DNA from: Morinoia aosen
Lineage: Eukaryota; Arthropoda; Malacostraca; Amphipoda; Talitridae
Direction of reading: 5' to 3'
Assembly (NCBI GenBank): GCA_030386875.1
Contig: CM059563.1
Location: forward strand, 19,235,936 to 19,299,935
Length of the DNA: 64,000 nucleotides
Below, piece by piece: positions 12,296 through 24,500 of the stretch. The first letter of the stretch is position 1. Each line of letters begins with the position of its first letter. The translations under genes were made by a program, and so were the position numbers. The notes below the pieces were generated by a model. That model saw only the letters and a list, made by a program, of their open reading frames with translations, was not told the DNA's origin and searched no databases.

Positions 12296-12524
12296 AACAC
12301 ATTCATTGCCGTGTGACCCATCGCTGGGTCGTACTTAAGTTTTTTCCAGCTGCTAAATGACCCATCGATGGGTCGTTTGAAGTTTTTTAACAATCGCTTC
12401 AAGTTAATGGTGTTAATTTTACCCAGGAAATGTGTTTGCTATTCATAAAATTTTTAATACCTTATGACTTTGAATTTGAGTTGGATTTTGAACTTCAGTT
12501 TAACCCTTTGGAGTCAATGTGTTA
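12296..12524. mobile_element. MITE-like fragment with palindromic GACCCATCGATGGGTC motif
   Basis: Two palindromic copies (GACCCATCGCTGGGTC about 12,326 and GACCCATCGATGGGTC about 12,358) lie near the left edge. The right edge reads TTTAACCCTTTGGAGTCAAT, then GTGTTAAATG. The style matches the neighbouring MITE-like copy B. Its boundaries are uncertain. Confidence 0.4.
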
Positions 12525-12742
12525 AATGCTACGTGACCCGCCGGTGGTCACTGAAAGGATTGTCATAATGCTGCTGACCGACCAGCAGTCACTAACCCAA
12601 GTTCGATAAATGCTTAATGAAAATAAATGAAGGCTCGATCTATATAATGTTCGTTATTTTCCAATTTGATATCCAAAATTACCTGTAATTTCAGTTGAAT
12701 ATTGAACTTCAGTGCAATCCGCCGCACTTAGCGTGTTGAGTC
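12525..12742. mobile_element. MITE-like dispersed repeat, copy B (reversed)
   Basis: Reverse-complement counterpart of copies A and C. It begins with GTGACCCGCCGGTGGTCACT, has 'CATAATGCTGCTGACCGACC', and ends near GCACTTAGCGTGTTGAGTCA. No coding capacity. Confidence 0.55.
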
Positions 12743-12815
12743 AGTGCCCTAACACACCTAGTTTCAATTCTTTTTTTTCTCTCCTTGTAAGATTCAAACG
12801 TATGCTGTTTAGGCT

Positions 12816-13152
12816 AAAATATGCTAAAAGTAATCTCGTATGCTAAAACTAAGCATATGCTAAAAGTAATCTCGTATGCTAAAACTAAGCATATGCTAAA
12901 AGTAATCTTGTATGCTAAACCTAAGCATATGCTAAAAGTAATCTCGTATGCTAAAACTAAGCATATGCTAAAAGTAATCTTGTATGCTAAACCTAAGCAT
13001 ATGCTAAAAGTAATCTCGTATGCTAAAACTAAGCATATGCTAAAAGTAATCTCGTATGCTAAACCTCAGCATATGCAAAAAGTAATCTCGCATGCTAAAA
13101 CTAAACATATGCTAAAAGTAATCTCGTATGCTAAAAGTAATCTCGAATGCTG
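12816..13152. repeat. Minisatellite, 36-bp unit, about 9 copies
   Basis: The unit is ATGCTAAAAGTAATCTCGTA followed by TGCTAAAACTAAGCAT. It contains the ATGCTAAAA core shared with the adjacent 17-bp array. The 110-codon frame across it is a repeat artefact (36 is a multiple of three). Confidence 0.92.
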
Positions 13153-13532
13153 AACGTAAGCGTAGGCTAAAATTTAGCGCATGCTAAAATTTAGCGTATG
13201 CTAAAATTTAGCGCATGCTAAAATTTAGCGTATGCTAAAATTTAGCGTATGCTAAAATTTAGCGTATGCTAAAATTTAGCGTATGCTAAAATTTAGCGTT
13301 TGCTAAAATTCAGCGTTTGCTAAAAGTAATCTCGCATGCTAAAAGTAATCTCGAATGCTAAACGTAAGCGTATGCTAAAATTTAGGGTGTGCTAAAATTT
13401 AGCATATGCTAAAATTTAGCGTATGCTAAAATTTAGCGTTTGCTAGAAGTAATCTCGTATGCTAAAAGTAATCTCGAATGCTAAACGTAAGCGTAGGCTA
13501 AAATTTAGCGTATGCTAAAGGTAATCTCCATA
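13153..13532. repeat. Minisatellite, 17-bp unit mixed with 36-bp blocks
   Basis: The unit TAGCGTATGCTAAAATT is repeated about 15 times in two clusters, with a block of the 36-bp type (GTAATCTCGAATGCTAAACG) between and after them. The two arrays therefore share ancestry and have exchanged segments. Confidence 0.9.
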
Positions 13533-15009
13533 GTACAGTCGTGACATGGGATCATGATTGTGTTTTTGATGCAGCAGGAAGCGGTGGTGCTCAACTTTTG
13601 ATTCCATGAGGAATTTGGTGATCATATTCTCATCTCTCTTCGTTTGGCAAAAAGTAAATATTTAATAATTTTTGCAAGATAGCGAAACATTCTGAGGTAA
13701 TCGAACTATGAAGATTTTGTGACGGCTTTGGAATTTCTTTCCGGTCAGATGAAGGAGAACAACATAAATTATAAAGTTTTCATAAGTCACATGTTTAAAA
13801 ATATTCTTACTAATGTTCTCCTTAATCCTGTCGAAGCAAAATTCAAGATGCGACAGAAAAATTTAGAGTGCTGAAATAGTGACAGAACGTCGGACAACTT
13901 ACGCAGTAGCGGCCTACACATTTTATAAAAAATGCGCTGATCACTAGAAGAATTAAAAAAAGCTTTCTTGAAGAGCTTTATTTTTAATTCTCGAGAGGAA
14001 GAAATGCAGAATATTTTTACTCTGCTGCGCGCCCTCGCTGGATATTCGCAGCAAATTAAGGTTGACGGGCCCACCGCGACAAAATACTGAATTTTCATAC
14101 TAGCAGAAAACTGTCTTTCTTGCTGGGAGTGTCGGGTGCTGTGATTTCTTCCGACATAATAAGGCTGGAGTATTTTACTAATATTCTTCACCAAGTTGAG
14201 TCATCACGACACAATATGGTGAAATGTTCTAAAGTCAGATTTCTTAATTAGCGAATTTGATCCTATGATATTTCACATCGACAAAATTCAGTCAAAGTGC
14301 GAATAAATGTGTACTTTTTTATGCCGTGTTTGGGGCAAATACTGTATCTATTTTTAATGAACGCAAATAAAGTGTATTGTGCATTGATCAAATTAGTACA
14401 CAGTTGTAAGCCACTACAAGCTATAGTGTTATAACAAAACGAAACATGAAGAGAACATGAAGTGATAGCTGTTGAAATTGGTGCTAATTATTCTTCAGGT
14501 AGTTCAGAGTAGCCAGAAAGAAGATTTTATAATTTGGAAAAAATGACACCCGCAATAAACGAAGGAAAATTTAAACTCTACGGAAATTGCTTCGAATATT
14601 TAGCACACTTTTTTTCCCCCGGTGGGAATTTGTAGAATAAATATTCCCCAAAATAAATTCATCGTTTCACTGACGATTACTCGTAAATTTTATTTATATT
14701 ACAGATGCAACAAAGTTTTCCTTCATTGCACCCAGTATTTTCAAGTTTAACAATGTTTTCTTTGATTTAATTCATTAAACTTGTATCTGTGCCAATAAAC
14801 ACCAACACCAAAACAAAAAACATGATAACCGGGCAGTCAAAGAGTGAGTATATTTTTTATGACACCCTGCACTTAGCCAGGAGGTGTGGGCGTCGTAACG
14901 TAGGTGCATTTTAGGCTGAATGCCAAATTACAGCGGGACACGGAGGTAATCACGGAGGGAGCTGCAATTTTAGTCGCAAATTTCTTTATTTAGTTGAATG
15001 CAGGGGTTG
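13533..15009. other. Unique DNA, no gene seen
   Basis: The longest frame is about 135 codons on the minus strand (13,787-14,194). It starts at TTG rather than ATG and has no recognisable domain. The rest is AT-rich and featureless. Confidence 0.45.
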
Positions 15010-16070
15010 TTCTGGCCCATGGGGACGCGCTGCCCTCATTTGGGTCTCGCTGCCTTCATTTGGGTCTCGCTGCCTTCATTTGGGTCTCGCTGCCTTCATT
15101 TGGGTCTCGCTGCTTTTATTTGGGTTTCGCTGCCTTCATTTGGGTCTCGCTGCCTTTATTTGGGTCTCGCTGCCTTCATTTGGGTCTCGCTGCCTTCATT
15201 TGGATCTCACTGCCTTCATTTGGGTCTCGCTGCCTTCATTTGGGTCTCGCTGCCTTCATTTGGGTCTCGCTGCCTTCATTTGGGTCTCGCTGCCTTCATT
15301 TGGGTCTAGCTGCCTTCATTTGGGTCTCGCTGCCTTCATTTGGGTCTCACTGCCTTCATTTGCGTCTCGCTGCCTTCATTTGGGTCTCGCTGCCTTCATT
15401 TGCGTCTCGCTGCCTTCATTTGGGTATCGCTGCCTTCATTTGGGTCTCGCTGCCTTCATTTGGGTCTCGCTGCCTTCATTTGGGTCTCGCTGCCCTCATT
15501 TGGGTCTCGCTGCCTTCATTTGGGTCTCGCTGCCTTCATTTGGGTCTCGCTGCCTTCATATGGGTCTCGCTGCCTTCATTTGGGTCTCGCTGCCTTCATT
15601 TGGGTCTCGCTGCCTTCATTTGGGTCTCGCTGCCTTCATTTGCGTCTCGCTGCCTTCATTTGGGTCTCACTGCCTTCATTTGCGTCTCGCTGCCTTCATT
15701 TGGGTCTCGCTACCTTCATTTGGGTCTCTCTACCTTCATTTCTGTCTCGCTGCCTTCGTTTGGGTGTCGCTGCCTTCATTTGGGTCTCACTGCTTTAATT
15801 TGGGTCTCGCTGCCTTCATTTAGGTCTCGCTCCTTTCATTTGGGTCTCGCTGCCTTCATTTGGGTCTCACTGCTTTAATTTGGGTCTTGCTGCCTTCATT
15901 TGGGTCTCGCTGCCTTCATTTGGGTCTCGCTACCTTCATTTGGGTCTCGCTGCTTTTCGCTGCCTTCATTTGGTTCTCACTGCCTTCATTTGGGTCTCGC
16001 TGCCTTCATTTGGGTCTCGCTGCTTTTATTTGGGTCTCGCTTCCTTCATTTGGGTCTCGCTTCCTTCAAT
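15010..16070. repeat. Minisatellite, 20-bp unit, about 52 copies
   Basis: The unit TGCCTTCATTTGGGTCTCGC is repeated with remarkable regularity. A small indel at about 15,951-15,965 is the only phase break. The plus strand of the unit has no stop codon in any frame, so several overlapping open frames of up to 294 codons appear. These are artefacts. Confidence 0.96.
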
Positions 16071-16540
16071 GGAGACCTTATTTTACAAGCCGTTTCTTTC
16101 AATATCAAATGCTCGCAATTCAATTTTTTATTCTGCCTTCCTTAGAGACTCTGTTCGACTTTAAAAAGAAGATTGATGTTACTTGATTACCCTCACTATG
16201 ACTTAAAAAGATCGCAAGCAAGCTTGTTGTCTAATTTTTTTCTAATATATCTGTACGGGTCAGTTGCTTGCTTTAATCGCAACTTGATGAGTAATTTTAA
16301 AATGAGAAAAATGATGGTGGAACTGGACTCCGAACGTATTCCTGGTAAATATGATTAAGTTTCTTGGAATTTTTCTCGTTTTTATGTTCCTTAAATTTTT
16401 TAATGTCTCGGGGCTACCATCTGTTAAAAAAGAAACATAGTACGGAATATGAAATGCTTACGCTGCACGACTGATAAGGTTTTGCACTACCGAAGTCCTA
16501 GACTGACTTGCATTCCAGTCTGGCTTTAGATAATTGTCCC
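16071..16540. other. Unique DNA, no gene seen
   Basis: AT-rich, with no frame or structure that can be supported. Confidence 0.4.
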
Positions 16541-17425
16541 TCCTCCCTAAATCTTTAATATAATAAGAGCCGCGCCCGTCCGTTGGTCGGTCGGTCGGTC
16601 TGTCCGAAGCCAGCCTGCAGTGTGTGATGAGCGTATCTGTGATACAAGCTCCAGTCCTATATATTTTGACGGGCCGTGTTCACGCGGCCTCATCAACTCT
16701 CGAGAGATTGTATTTTTTATTTCTAACGGCCTTTCTCTCATTTCGCCCTCTTTTTCTTATTTTAGATAAATGGGGGGGGGGGGGGGTGTGTGTACTAGTG
16801 AGTTTTCAAATTTAATTTCAGTTCATACTGGTCGTCAAGCCGAAATTTCAAAAAGCGTTGGCACATGATTCACTAAGTAAAACTCTTATACAAGACTTAG
16901 GCTCAATGTTTCTCATCAAAAGTAAAAACACTTGAAAAACAGCTTAGAAATGTCAGAAATGTTTCATTTTCATCTAGGAATGAAAATTCAGAACTTAAAT
17001 TAAAAAAGTTTCGTCCTGAAATAACTTTTCCAGCGTTAAGTGAAAGAAAACTGATGTTATTCTCTCTAATATTTTAAATTGTGAACATCAGTTTTCTTCC
17101 ACTTAACGATGGAAAAGTTATTTCAGGACGAAACTTTTTTAATTTAAGTTCTGAATTTTCATTCCTAGATGAAAATGAAACATTTCTGACATTTCTAAGC
17201 TGTTTTTCAAGTGTTTTAACTTTTGATGAGAAACATTGAGCCTAAGTCTTGTATAAGAGTTTTACTAAGTGAATCATGTGCCAACGCTTTTTGAAATTTC
17301 GGCTTGACGACCAGTATGAACTGAAATTAAATTTGAAAACTCACTAGTCCATCCCCCCCCCTTTATCTAAAATAAAAAAGAGGGCGAAATGAGAGAAAGG
17401 CCGTGAAAAATAAAAAACACAATCT
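16541..17425. mobile_element. Dispersed foldback element with giant inverted repeat
   Basis: The left part (about 16,555-16,704) has AAGAGCCGCGCCCGTCCG, a GGTC microsatellite, CAGCCTGCAGTGTGTGATGA and GACGGGCCGTG. A diverged second copy of this part lies at 36,990-37,345. The right part is an inverted repeat: arm 16,705-17,058 pairs with 17,084-17,425 around a 25-nt loop, with only a handful of mismatches over about 270 bp near the loop. It has no coding capacity. A non-autonomous foldback DNA transposon is likely, but terminal motifs and a target duplication could not be fixed. Confidence 0.65.
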
Positions 17426-18034
17426 GAAATTCATGCTACAGTGATATTAAAAACAAAAGATGTTCATAACATGAAACAACAGCTGTTGAACTTTGTCTTA
17501 ATTACTTCTCCGGTAATGCGGAGTGTCGAGAAAAAAATATTTTTTATTTCAAAATAACAACTCCTTCAACAGACAACAGAAAATTCGAACTCTACCAAAA
17601 TTGCTTCTAATATATAATTAACCTTTTAAACTCTGAAAAAATACCTATGAATGTATGGGTCACCTTCATAACTCTACGGAAACTGCTCCTAATACTTAAC
17701 TTACTTTTTAAAACTCTGCGGAAACTGCTCTTAATGTTTCGTTTACTTCTAACGCCTACAGATATTGGTCCTAATGTTTAACCTACTTATTAAACGATAA
17801 AAAAATTATTACTAGCATTTAATGTCCTTTTTTGGCCATAAGGAAATGGCTTCCAATATTTTCGTTATATTTAAAACTCTACGGAAATTCTTTCAAGCAT
17901 TTTACTTACTTTTTCAATGGGAAAAAAATTATTTTGAACTCCTACACCAATTCTGTGATTTGAACATCTCTTGCAAAAAAAATCCCTGAGCTTGTCTGCA
18001 ATCAAGCCCAACAGGTGGCACTGCTTTGTAAAGC
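17426..18034. repeat. Unique DNA grading into degenerate ~57-bp repeats
   Basis: From about 17,585 to 17,935, blocks like AACTCTACGGAAATTGCTCC followed by 'TAATATTTAACTTACTTTTTAAA' recur about six times with heavy divergence. No gene is present. Confidence 0.6.
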
Positions 18035-20018
18035 AGCTGTTGCTTCACACCAGCTGTTGCTTCACACCAGCTGTTGCTGCATACCAGCTGTTGCTTTACA
18101 CTTGCTGTTGCTTCACACCAGCTGTTGCTTTACACTTGCTGTTGCTTCACACCAGCTGTTACTTCACACCAGCTGCTGCTTTACACTTGCTGTTGCTGCA
18201 TACCAGCTGTTGCTTTACACTTGCTGTTGCTGCTTACCAGCTGTTGCTTCACACCAGCTGTTGCTGCATACCAGCTGTTACTTCACACCAGCTGTTGCTT
18301 CACACCAGCTGTTACTTCACACCAGCTGCTGCTTTACACTTGCTGTTGCTGCATACCAGCTGTTGCTTTACACTTGCTGTTGCTGCTTACCAGCTGTTGC
18401 TTCACACCAGCTGTTGCTGCATACCAGCTGTTGCTTCACACTTGCTGTTGCTTCACACCAGCTGTTGCTTCACACCAGCTGTTGCTGCATACCAGCTGTT
18501 ACTTCACACCAGCAGTTGCTTCACACTTGCTGTTGCTTCACACCAGCTGTTGCTTTACACTTGCTGTTGCTTCACACCAGCTGTTGCTTCACACCAGCTG
18601 TTGCTTCACCCCAGCTGTTGCTTCACACCAGCTGTTGCTTTACACTTGCTGTTGCTGCATACCAGCTGTTGCTGCATACCAACTGTTGCTGCACACCAGC
18701 TGTTGCATCATACCAGCTGTTGCTGCACACTTTCTGTTGCTTCACACTTGCTGTTGCTTCACACCAGCTGTTGCTTCACACCAGCTGTTGCTTTACACTT
18801 GCTGTTGCTGCATACCAGCTGTTGCTGCATACCAACTGTTGCTGCACACCAACTGTTGCATCATACCAGCTGTTGCTTCACACTTGCTGTTGCTTCACAC
18901 TTGCTGTTGCTTCACACTTGCTGTTGCTTCACACTTGCTGTTGCTTCACACTTGCTGTTGCTTCACACCAGCTGTTGCTTCACACTTGCTGTTGCTTCAC
19001 ACATGCTGTTGCTTCACACTTGCTGTTGCTTCACACTTGCTGTTGCTTCACACTTGCTGTTGCTTCACACCAGCTGTTGCTTCACACCAGCTGTTGCTTC
19101 ACACCAGCTGTTGCTTCACACTTGCTGTTGCTTCACACTTGCTGTTGCTTCACACCAGCTGTTGCTTCACACCAGCTGTTGCTTCACACCAGCTGTTGCT
19201 TCACACCAGCTGTTGCTTCACACTTGTTGTTGCTTCACGCCAGCTGTTGCTTCACACCAACTGTTGCTTCACAACAGCTGTTGCTTCACACCAGCTGTTG
19301 CTTCACACCAGCTGTTGCTTCACACCAGCTGTTGCTTCACACCAGCTGTTGCTTCACACCAGCTGTTGCTTCACACCAGCTGTGGCTTCACACCAGCTGT
19401 GGCTTCACACCAGCTGTTGCTTCACACTTGCTGTTGCTTCACACTTGCTGTTGCTTTACACTTGCTGTTGCTTCACACAAGCTGTTGCTGCACACCAGCT
19501 GTTACTGCACACCAGCTGTTGCTTCACACCAGCTGTTGCTTCACACTTGCTGTTGCTTCACACCAGCTGTTGCTTCACATCAGCTGTTGCTTCACACTTG
19601 CTGTTGCTTCACACATGCTGTTGCTTCACACCAGCTGTTGCTTCACACCAGCTGTTGATTCACACTTGCTGTTGCTTCACACTTGCTGTTGCTTCACACC
19701 AGCTGTTGCTGCACACCAGCTGTTGCTTCACACCAGCTATTGCTTCACACCAGCTGTTGCTTCACACCAGCTGTTGCTTCACACCAGCTGTTGCTTCACA
19801 CCAGCAGTTGCTTCACACTTGCTGTAGCTTCACACCAGCTGTTGCTTCACACTTGCTGTTGCTTCACACCAGCTGTTGCTGCACACCAGCTGTTGCTGCA
19901 CACCAGCTGTTGCTGCACACCAGCTGTTGCTGCACACCAGCTGTTGCTTCACACTTGCTGATGCTGCACACCAGCTGTTGCTTCATATCAGCTGTTGCTT
20001 CACACCAGCTGTTGCTGC
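18035..20018. repeat. Minisatellite, 17-bp unit, about 117 copies
   Basis: The unit GCTGTTGCTTCACACCA recurs with four common variants (CTTGCTGTT, CTGCATACC, CTGCACACC, CTTTACACT). No frame of the plus strand has a stop, so three overlapping frames of 547-649 codons run through it, each giving the same Leu/Cys/His/Thr-rich peptide in a rotated phase. The array is interrupted by element 1 at the CTGC at 20,015-20,018 and resumes at 27,048 in phase. Confidence 0.96.
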
Positions 20019-21507
20019 TGTAGTGTTCTCCCCCAGGCTGCAACACGCTTCGGGCAGACCTTGAGATATCTTTTTCGTGACAGGATAGCCCGAAGCGAGT
20101 GCCCGAGGTACACCCGTATTCGGCAGGATATGGACAACACGGGGGTAACACGGTAATTATATTGGGGACTGTTAGGTACACGGAACACGGATCATTACAC
20201 TGGTCCTCGGTGGCTACTATGAGCACTGTTCGTTACACGTAAATTACACGGTGGGAATGTAGCTAGTGGCGAGGCCGTAATACGTCGCGGCATAGCCAAA
20301 AAAGCCGTGGTGATTGAAGTACGATCCTATTCGAGGATGACATAAATTACGTAATGCTTGGAGCACAATCCTATGCAAGAATAGTACAAATACGTGATGA
20401 TTGAAGTACAATCCTATTCGAGAATGACATAAATTACGTAATGATTGAAACACAATCCTATGCGAGAATAGCACTAATACGTGATGATTGAAATACAATA
20501 CTATTCGAGAATGACGTAATGACTGAAACACAATCCTATGCGAGAATAGCACTAATACGTGATGATTGAAATACAATACTATTCGAGAATGACGTAATGA
20601 CTGAAACACAATCCTATGCGAGAATAGTACAAATACGTGATGATTGAAGTACAATCCTATTCGAGAATGACATAACTTACGTAATGATTGGAACACAATC
20701 CTATGCGAGAATAGCACTAATACGTGATGATTGAAGTACAATCCTATTTGATAATGACATAAATTACGTAATGATTGAAACAAGCACAAATAGCAAGTAA
20801 CGTCCGTGAGGACGATGCTTACGAATGCAGCGGCGAGACGTGATGATTGGTGCTACGTCGTGCGACCGTTACGAACAGGTCAGCTGGTGCTAGCGGGGCG
20901 CCGAGACGAGGCTAGTCAGCTGGGTCGGGCCCAGCCACCACGCGGTTCACCGTTGTAGCTGGGAGGTAGCTACGGCGAGGCTAGCTGGCCGGAGCGGGCG
21001 AGAGATGTCGTAGAGCGGCTTGGCCGACGCGCCGGCACGGGGCGTTGCAACGTGACTTTTTTAAGACTTTGAAACACCTTGGAGCGTCGATAGGCAGGGC
21101 CGGTTTCCGGAGCTTGGTGCAGGTACGCGAGAGACAAAGTCGATCTCGGAAGTTAGATGCAGGAACACGAGAATGGTGCTGGAGATGTGACTTGAACGAG
21201 GACGAGGGCTTGAGTGAGAGCGAGCCTTGTTGGGGTCGCCTTATGTAGGCCTCGAGTGCAAGCCTTGAGTCCGAGCGTGAGTCCTGATTGGTCGCGAGTT
21301 TGTGGGCCTGTGGTGCTGGAGGCAGGAAACCGTTGTAGCTTACGGGCACCTTTTCTCATAGTCGCGAGGCGGCTTCTCTCAGGTCCCGTGTTTGGTTGAC
21401 TAGGCGCTTCGGGTCCGGAGGTGCTCTGGAACGGATGCGGTTGTAGTCTGGAGGCAGCTTTTCTCAGGTCTTGTGGAGGTCCGCGGCTTGCCGCTGGGAT
21501 CACCACA
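20019..21507 (-). repeat. Element 1 3' LTR
   Basis: 1,489 bp, equal in length to the other LTR, offset 5,540 bp. The only difference found by eye is T at 20,192 against C at 25,732. Positions about 20,320-20,790 contain an internal tandem repeat of 67-88-bp blocks (motif ACACAATCCTATGCGAGAAT). Several open frames inside the LTR occur twice because the LTR does, and they have no known domain. Confidence 0.95.
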
Positions 21508-21535
21508 GGTGTCCCTCTCCTGTTTTTTTTTTTTT
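21508..21535 (-). other. Element 1 candidate polypurine tract
   Basis: Immediately internal to the 3' LTR the minus strand reads A-rich, then CAGGAGAGGGACACC before the LTR start TGTGGTGATC. This position and purine bias fit plus-strand priming. The terminal ACACC is not purine-only, so the exact tract is uncertain. Confidence 0.5.
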
Positions 21536-21548
21536 TCTATTACAACAC

Positions 21549-24500
21549 TTAGTACCTCACTGGTGGTCTGCTTTCTCTGCCGTATTTAGTGAATACTGCC
21601 TGTTTTGCTGTTTCAGGGATTGCTGTGCCTGTTCCAGGGAACGGAACTCCCTCGTATACTTCGTAGTTTGTTGCTCTCGGTGCCTTAGCCTGTTGTTGAG
21701 GTTTATCCTCGATGGTGGGTAGGTACGCTGCTTTGACCCTTTCCGTCGCGATGTTAGCTTTTTTTCCTTGTATATCTACGGTGATGTAGTTTGGTGTCCT
21801 TTGGAGCACGGGAAAGGGACCTGCGTAGGGTTTCTGTAAGGGTCTTCTGTGCCCCCCGTGTTTCACGAAGACGTTGGTCGCCTTGTATAGAGCGCTCGGG
21901 ACATTGGCTTTTTGGGGTCCCTGTTGTCGTGGCAGTATTGGCTGCAGGTTTGTCACTCGTTTTTTTAGGCATTGTAGAAATTCTCTGGCGGGCCGGTCTC
22001 CTTTTTCTTTCTCGGGTAGCTCTCCTGCGAGGCGCAATGTTTGTCCGTATACCATTTCGGCGGGGGAGATGTTTGCGTCCGTGTGTGGCGTGGCTCGGAT
22101 GTTAAGCAGTATGAGGGGTAGTGCGTCTGCCCAGTCTGCGTCAGTGACCGTAGCTTTTAACGCCTCCTTCAATCTTCTGTGCATCCTCTCCACCAGTCCG
22201 TTGCTCTGCGGGTGGTACGCTGTCGTTCGCTGTCTCTCAGCGCCCAGCGCCGTCAGCAAGTTTTTCCATAAGTTAGACTCGAACTGGACGCCTTGGTCCG
22301 TGATGATTGTTGTTGGAGCGCCGAATGATGCTACCCAGTCTTTTAGGAATGCCCGTGCTGTTGTTTCTGCCGTACAATCGGCCATTGGGGTAGCGGTGCA
22401 CCATCTGGTGAAGCGGTCAATGCACGTCAGCAGGTACCGTTTGTTTTGTGACACGGGTAGTGGTCCGACGATATCGATGTGTATCGTCTGGAACCGTTCC
22501 TTGGGTACCGGCATCTTCCCGGGCGGGCATTTGGTGTGCCTTATTATTTTGCTTGTCTGGCATGGAATGCACTCGCGTGTCCACTTGCCGACGTCTTTGT
22601 TGAGTCCGGGCCAGATTACTCGCTGCCTCAAGAGGTCCCTTGTTGCTTGTATGCCGGGATGACTTGCCCCGTGGAAATGCTGAAATACGTTCTTTCTGCA
22701 GCTTTCCGGGATGTATGGCCTCCGTAGGCCTGTTGACACGTCGCACCAGAGGGGTGGTTTACCGGTCTGTCTGATTATGGGGCGTAGTTTGAGCGCGCTC
22801 TTTGATGCTGGGTGCAGCAGTTCTTCTAATTCTGCGTCTGTGTTTTGTTCGGTCATTATTTTGTCGTAGTTGATCGCGGGTCCTTTAGGTATTATTGTTG
22901 ACACCAGACGTGATAGCGCGTCTGCGACCGTGTTGTTGTCGCCGCTGATGTGCTTGATTTCGCAGTCGAACTGTGAGAGGTAGGAGAGCTGTCTTGCTAC
23001 CCGGGGGCTGTTGCCTTCCGTGGCTTTTTGCAGGGCGAAACAGAGCGGTTTATGGTCTGTCCTGATTTCGAAACTTCGGCCTTCCAAGAAATGCTCGAAG
23101 TGTTTCACTGCGAGGAATATCGCCAATAGTTCGCGGTCGTAGGTGCTGTATTTACGTTGGGTGTCGTCTAGTTTTTTGGAGAAAAATGCTACGGGGCGCT
23201 GTTCTTGCCCGACTTTTTGTTGTAGTACGGCGCCGACTGCGGTTCCTGATGCGTCTGTGATTAAGGTGCTTTTGCCTTCTGGAGCGGGGTGCGCTAGCAA
23301 GGTGAGTTGCGAGATCTCGCGTTTTAGGCTAGTGAACGCTGCGTCTAGTTCTGTTGTCCAGTTGATAATTTTCTTTGAGTTTTTGGAGTATCCTTTTGTC
23401 AATCCGGTCAGAGCTTGCATCTTTTCTGCTGCGGCCGGGAGGAATCGGTGGTAATAGTTGACTATTCCTAGGAATTGTCGTAGCTTTTTTACTGTTGCTG
23501 GTTGGGAAAAACTGCCTATTTCCTCTATTTTCTGAGGGAGTGGTGAGATTCCGCCGGCTGACACTCTGTGTCCGAGAAAGTCTAGCTCGGGCACTCCGAA
23601 AATGCACTTGGCGGGGTGCACGCGCAGTCCTTCTTCTTGTAGCCGTTGGAAGAGTTGTCGGAGGTGTTTTTGGTGCTCCTCTGCGTTTGCGGACGCTATC
23701 AGTATGTCGTCGATGTATGCCGTTACGAAGTCCATGTCTCTTGTTACCGCGTCGATGTATCGTTGGAACGTTTGGGCTGCGTTCCGCAGCCCGAATGACA
23801 TCACGGTGTATTCGTACAGCCCAAATGGTGTGGTGATGGCCGTTTTCTGGATGTCCTCGTTTTTGACGGGTATTTGGTGATAGGCTTTGACGAGGTCGAT
23901 TTTGGAGAAGATTGTTTTGTTATGCAGTTTGTAATGGAAGTCTTGACAGTGTGGTATTGGGTAACGGTCAGGTTTGGTGCTTGCGTTCAGTCGTCTGTAG
24001 TCTCCGCAGATTCTCCATGCCCCGGGTTCGGCTGCCTTTGGTACCATGTGCATGGGTGATGCCCAGGCGCTCTTCGATGGCCTGATGATGCCATGTTCCA
24101 GCATTTCCTTGAATTCTTGTCGCGCCGCTTCCAATTTTTCCGGAGACAGTCTCCTTGGTCGTGCATATACTGGGGGTCCGGTTGTTTCGATGTGGTGTTC
24201 TACGTCGATTTTCTTTTGTGTGTGCCGGATGTGTTGGGAGGTCGGTAATATTCCGGGGTATTCCTCGTACAATGTGTTGAATTCCGGGGCGGTTTGGTGT
24301 TCGATCCTGTGCACTCGTTGGCTTCTTGAAACGACACGTTTGCAGGGTACTTTGGTTCCGGAAGCTTGGGCGTATAGGCTTGCGTTTGCGGTGTCGACGC
24401 TTAGCTGGTGTGCGGCGAGGAAATCCATGCCAATGATCGGTTGTCCCACGTCCGCTTCTATGAAGTTCCAACTTACGGGCCATAGGGGGTTGAGCAGGAT

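Noticed and set aside
14994..16186. Several ORFs of 80-294 codons in the 20-bp array
   Set aside because: The unit has no plus-strand stop; the same peptide appears in rotated frames.
17971..20023. Three overlapping plus-strand ORFs of 547-649 codons, Leu/Cys/His-rich
   Set aside because: Read-through of the 17-bp minisatellite in every frame.
20244..21506. ORFs inside the element 1 LTRs (about 120-180 codons, repeated at 25,784-27,070)
   Set aside because: They recur only because the LTR is duplicated, overlap the LTR minisatellite and have no known domain.
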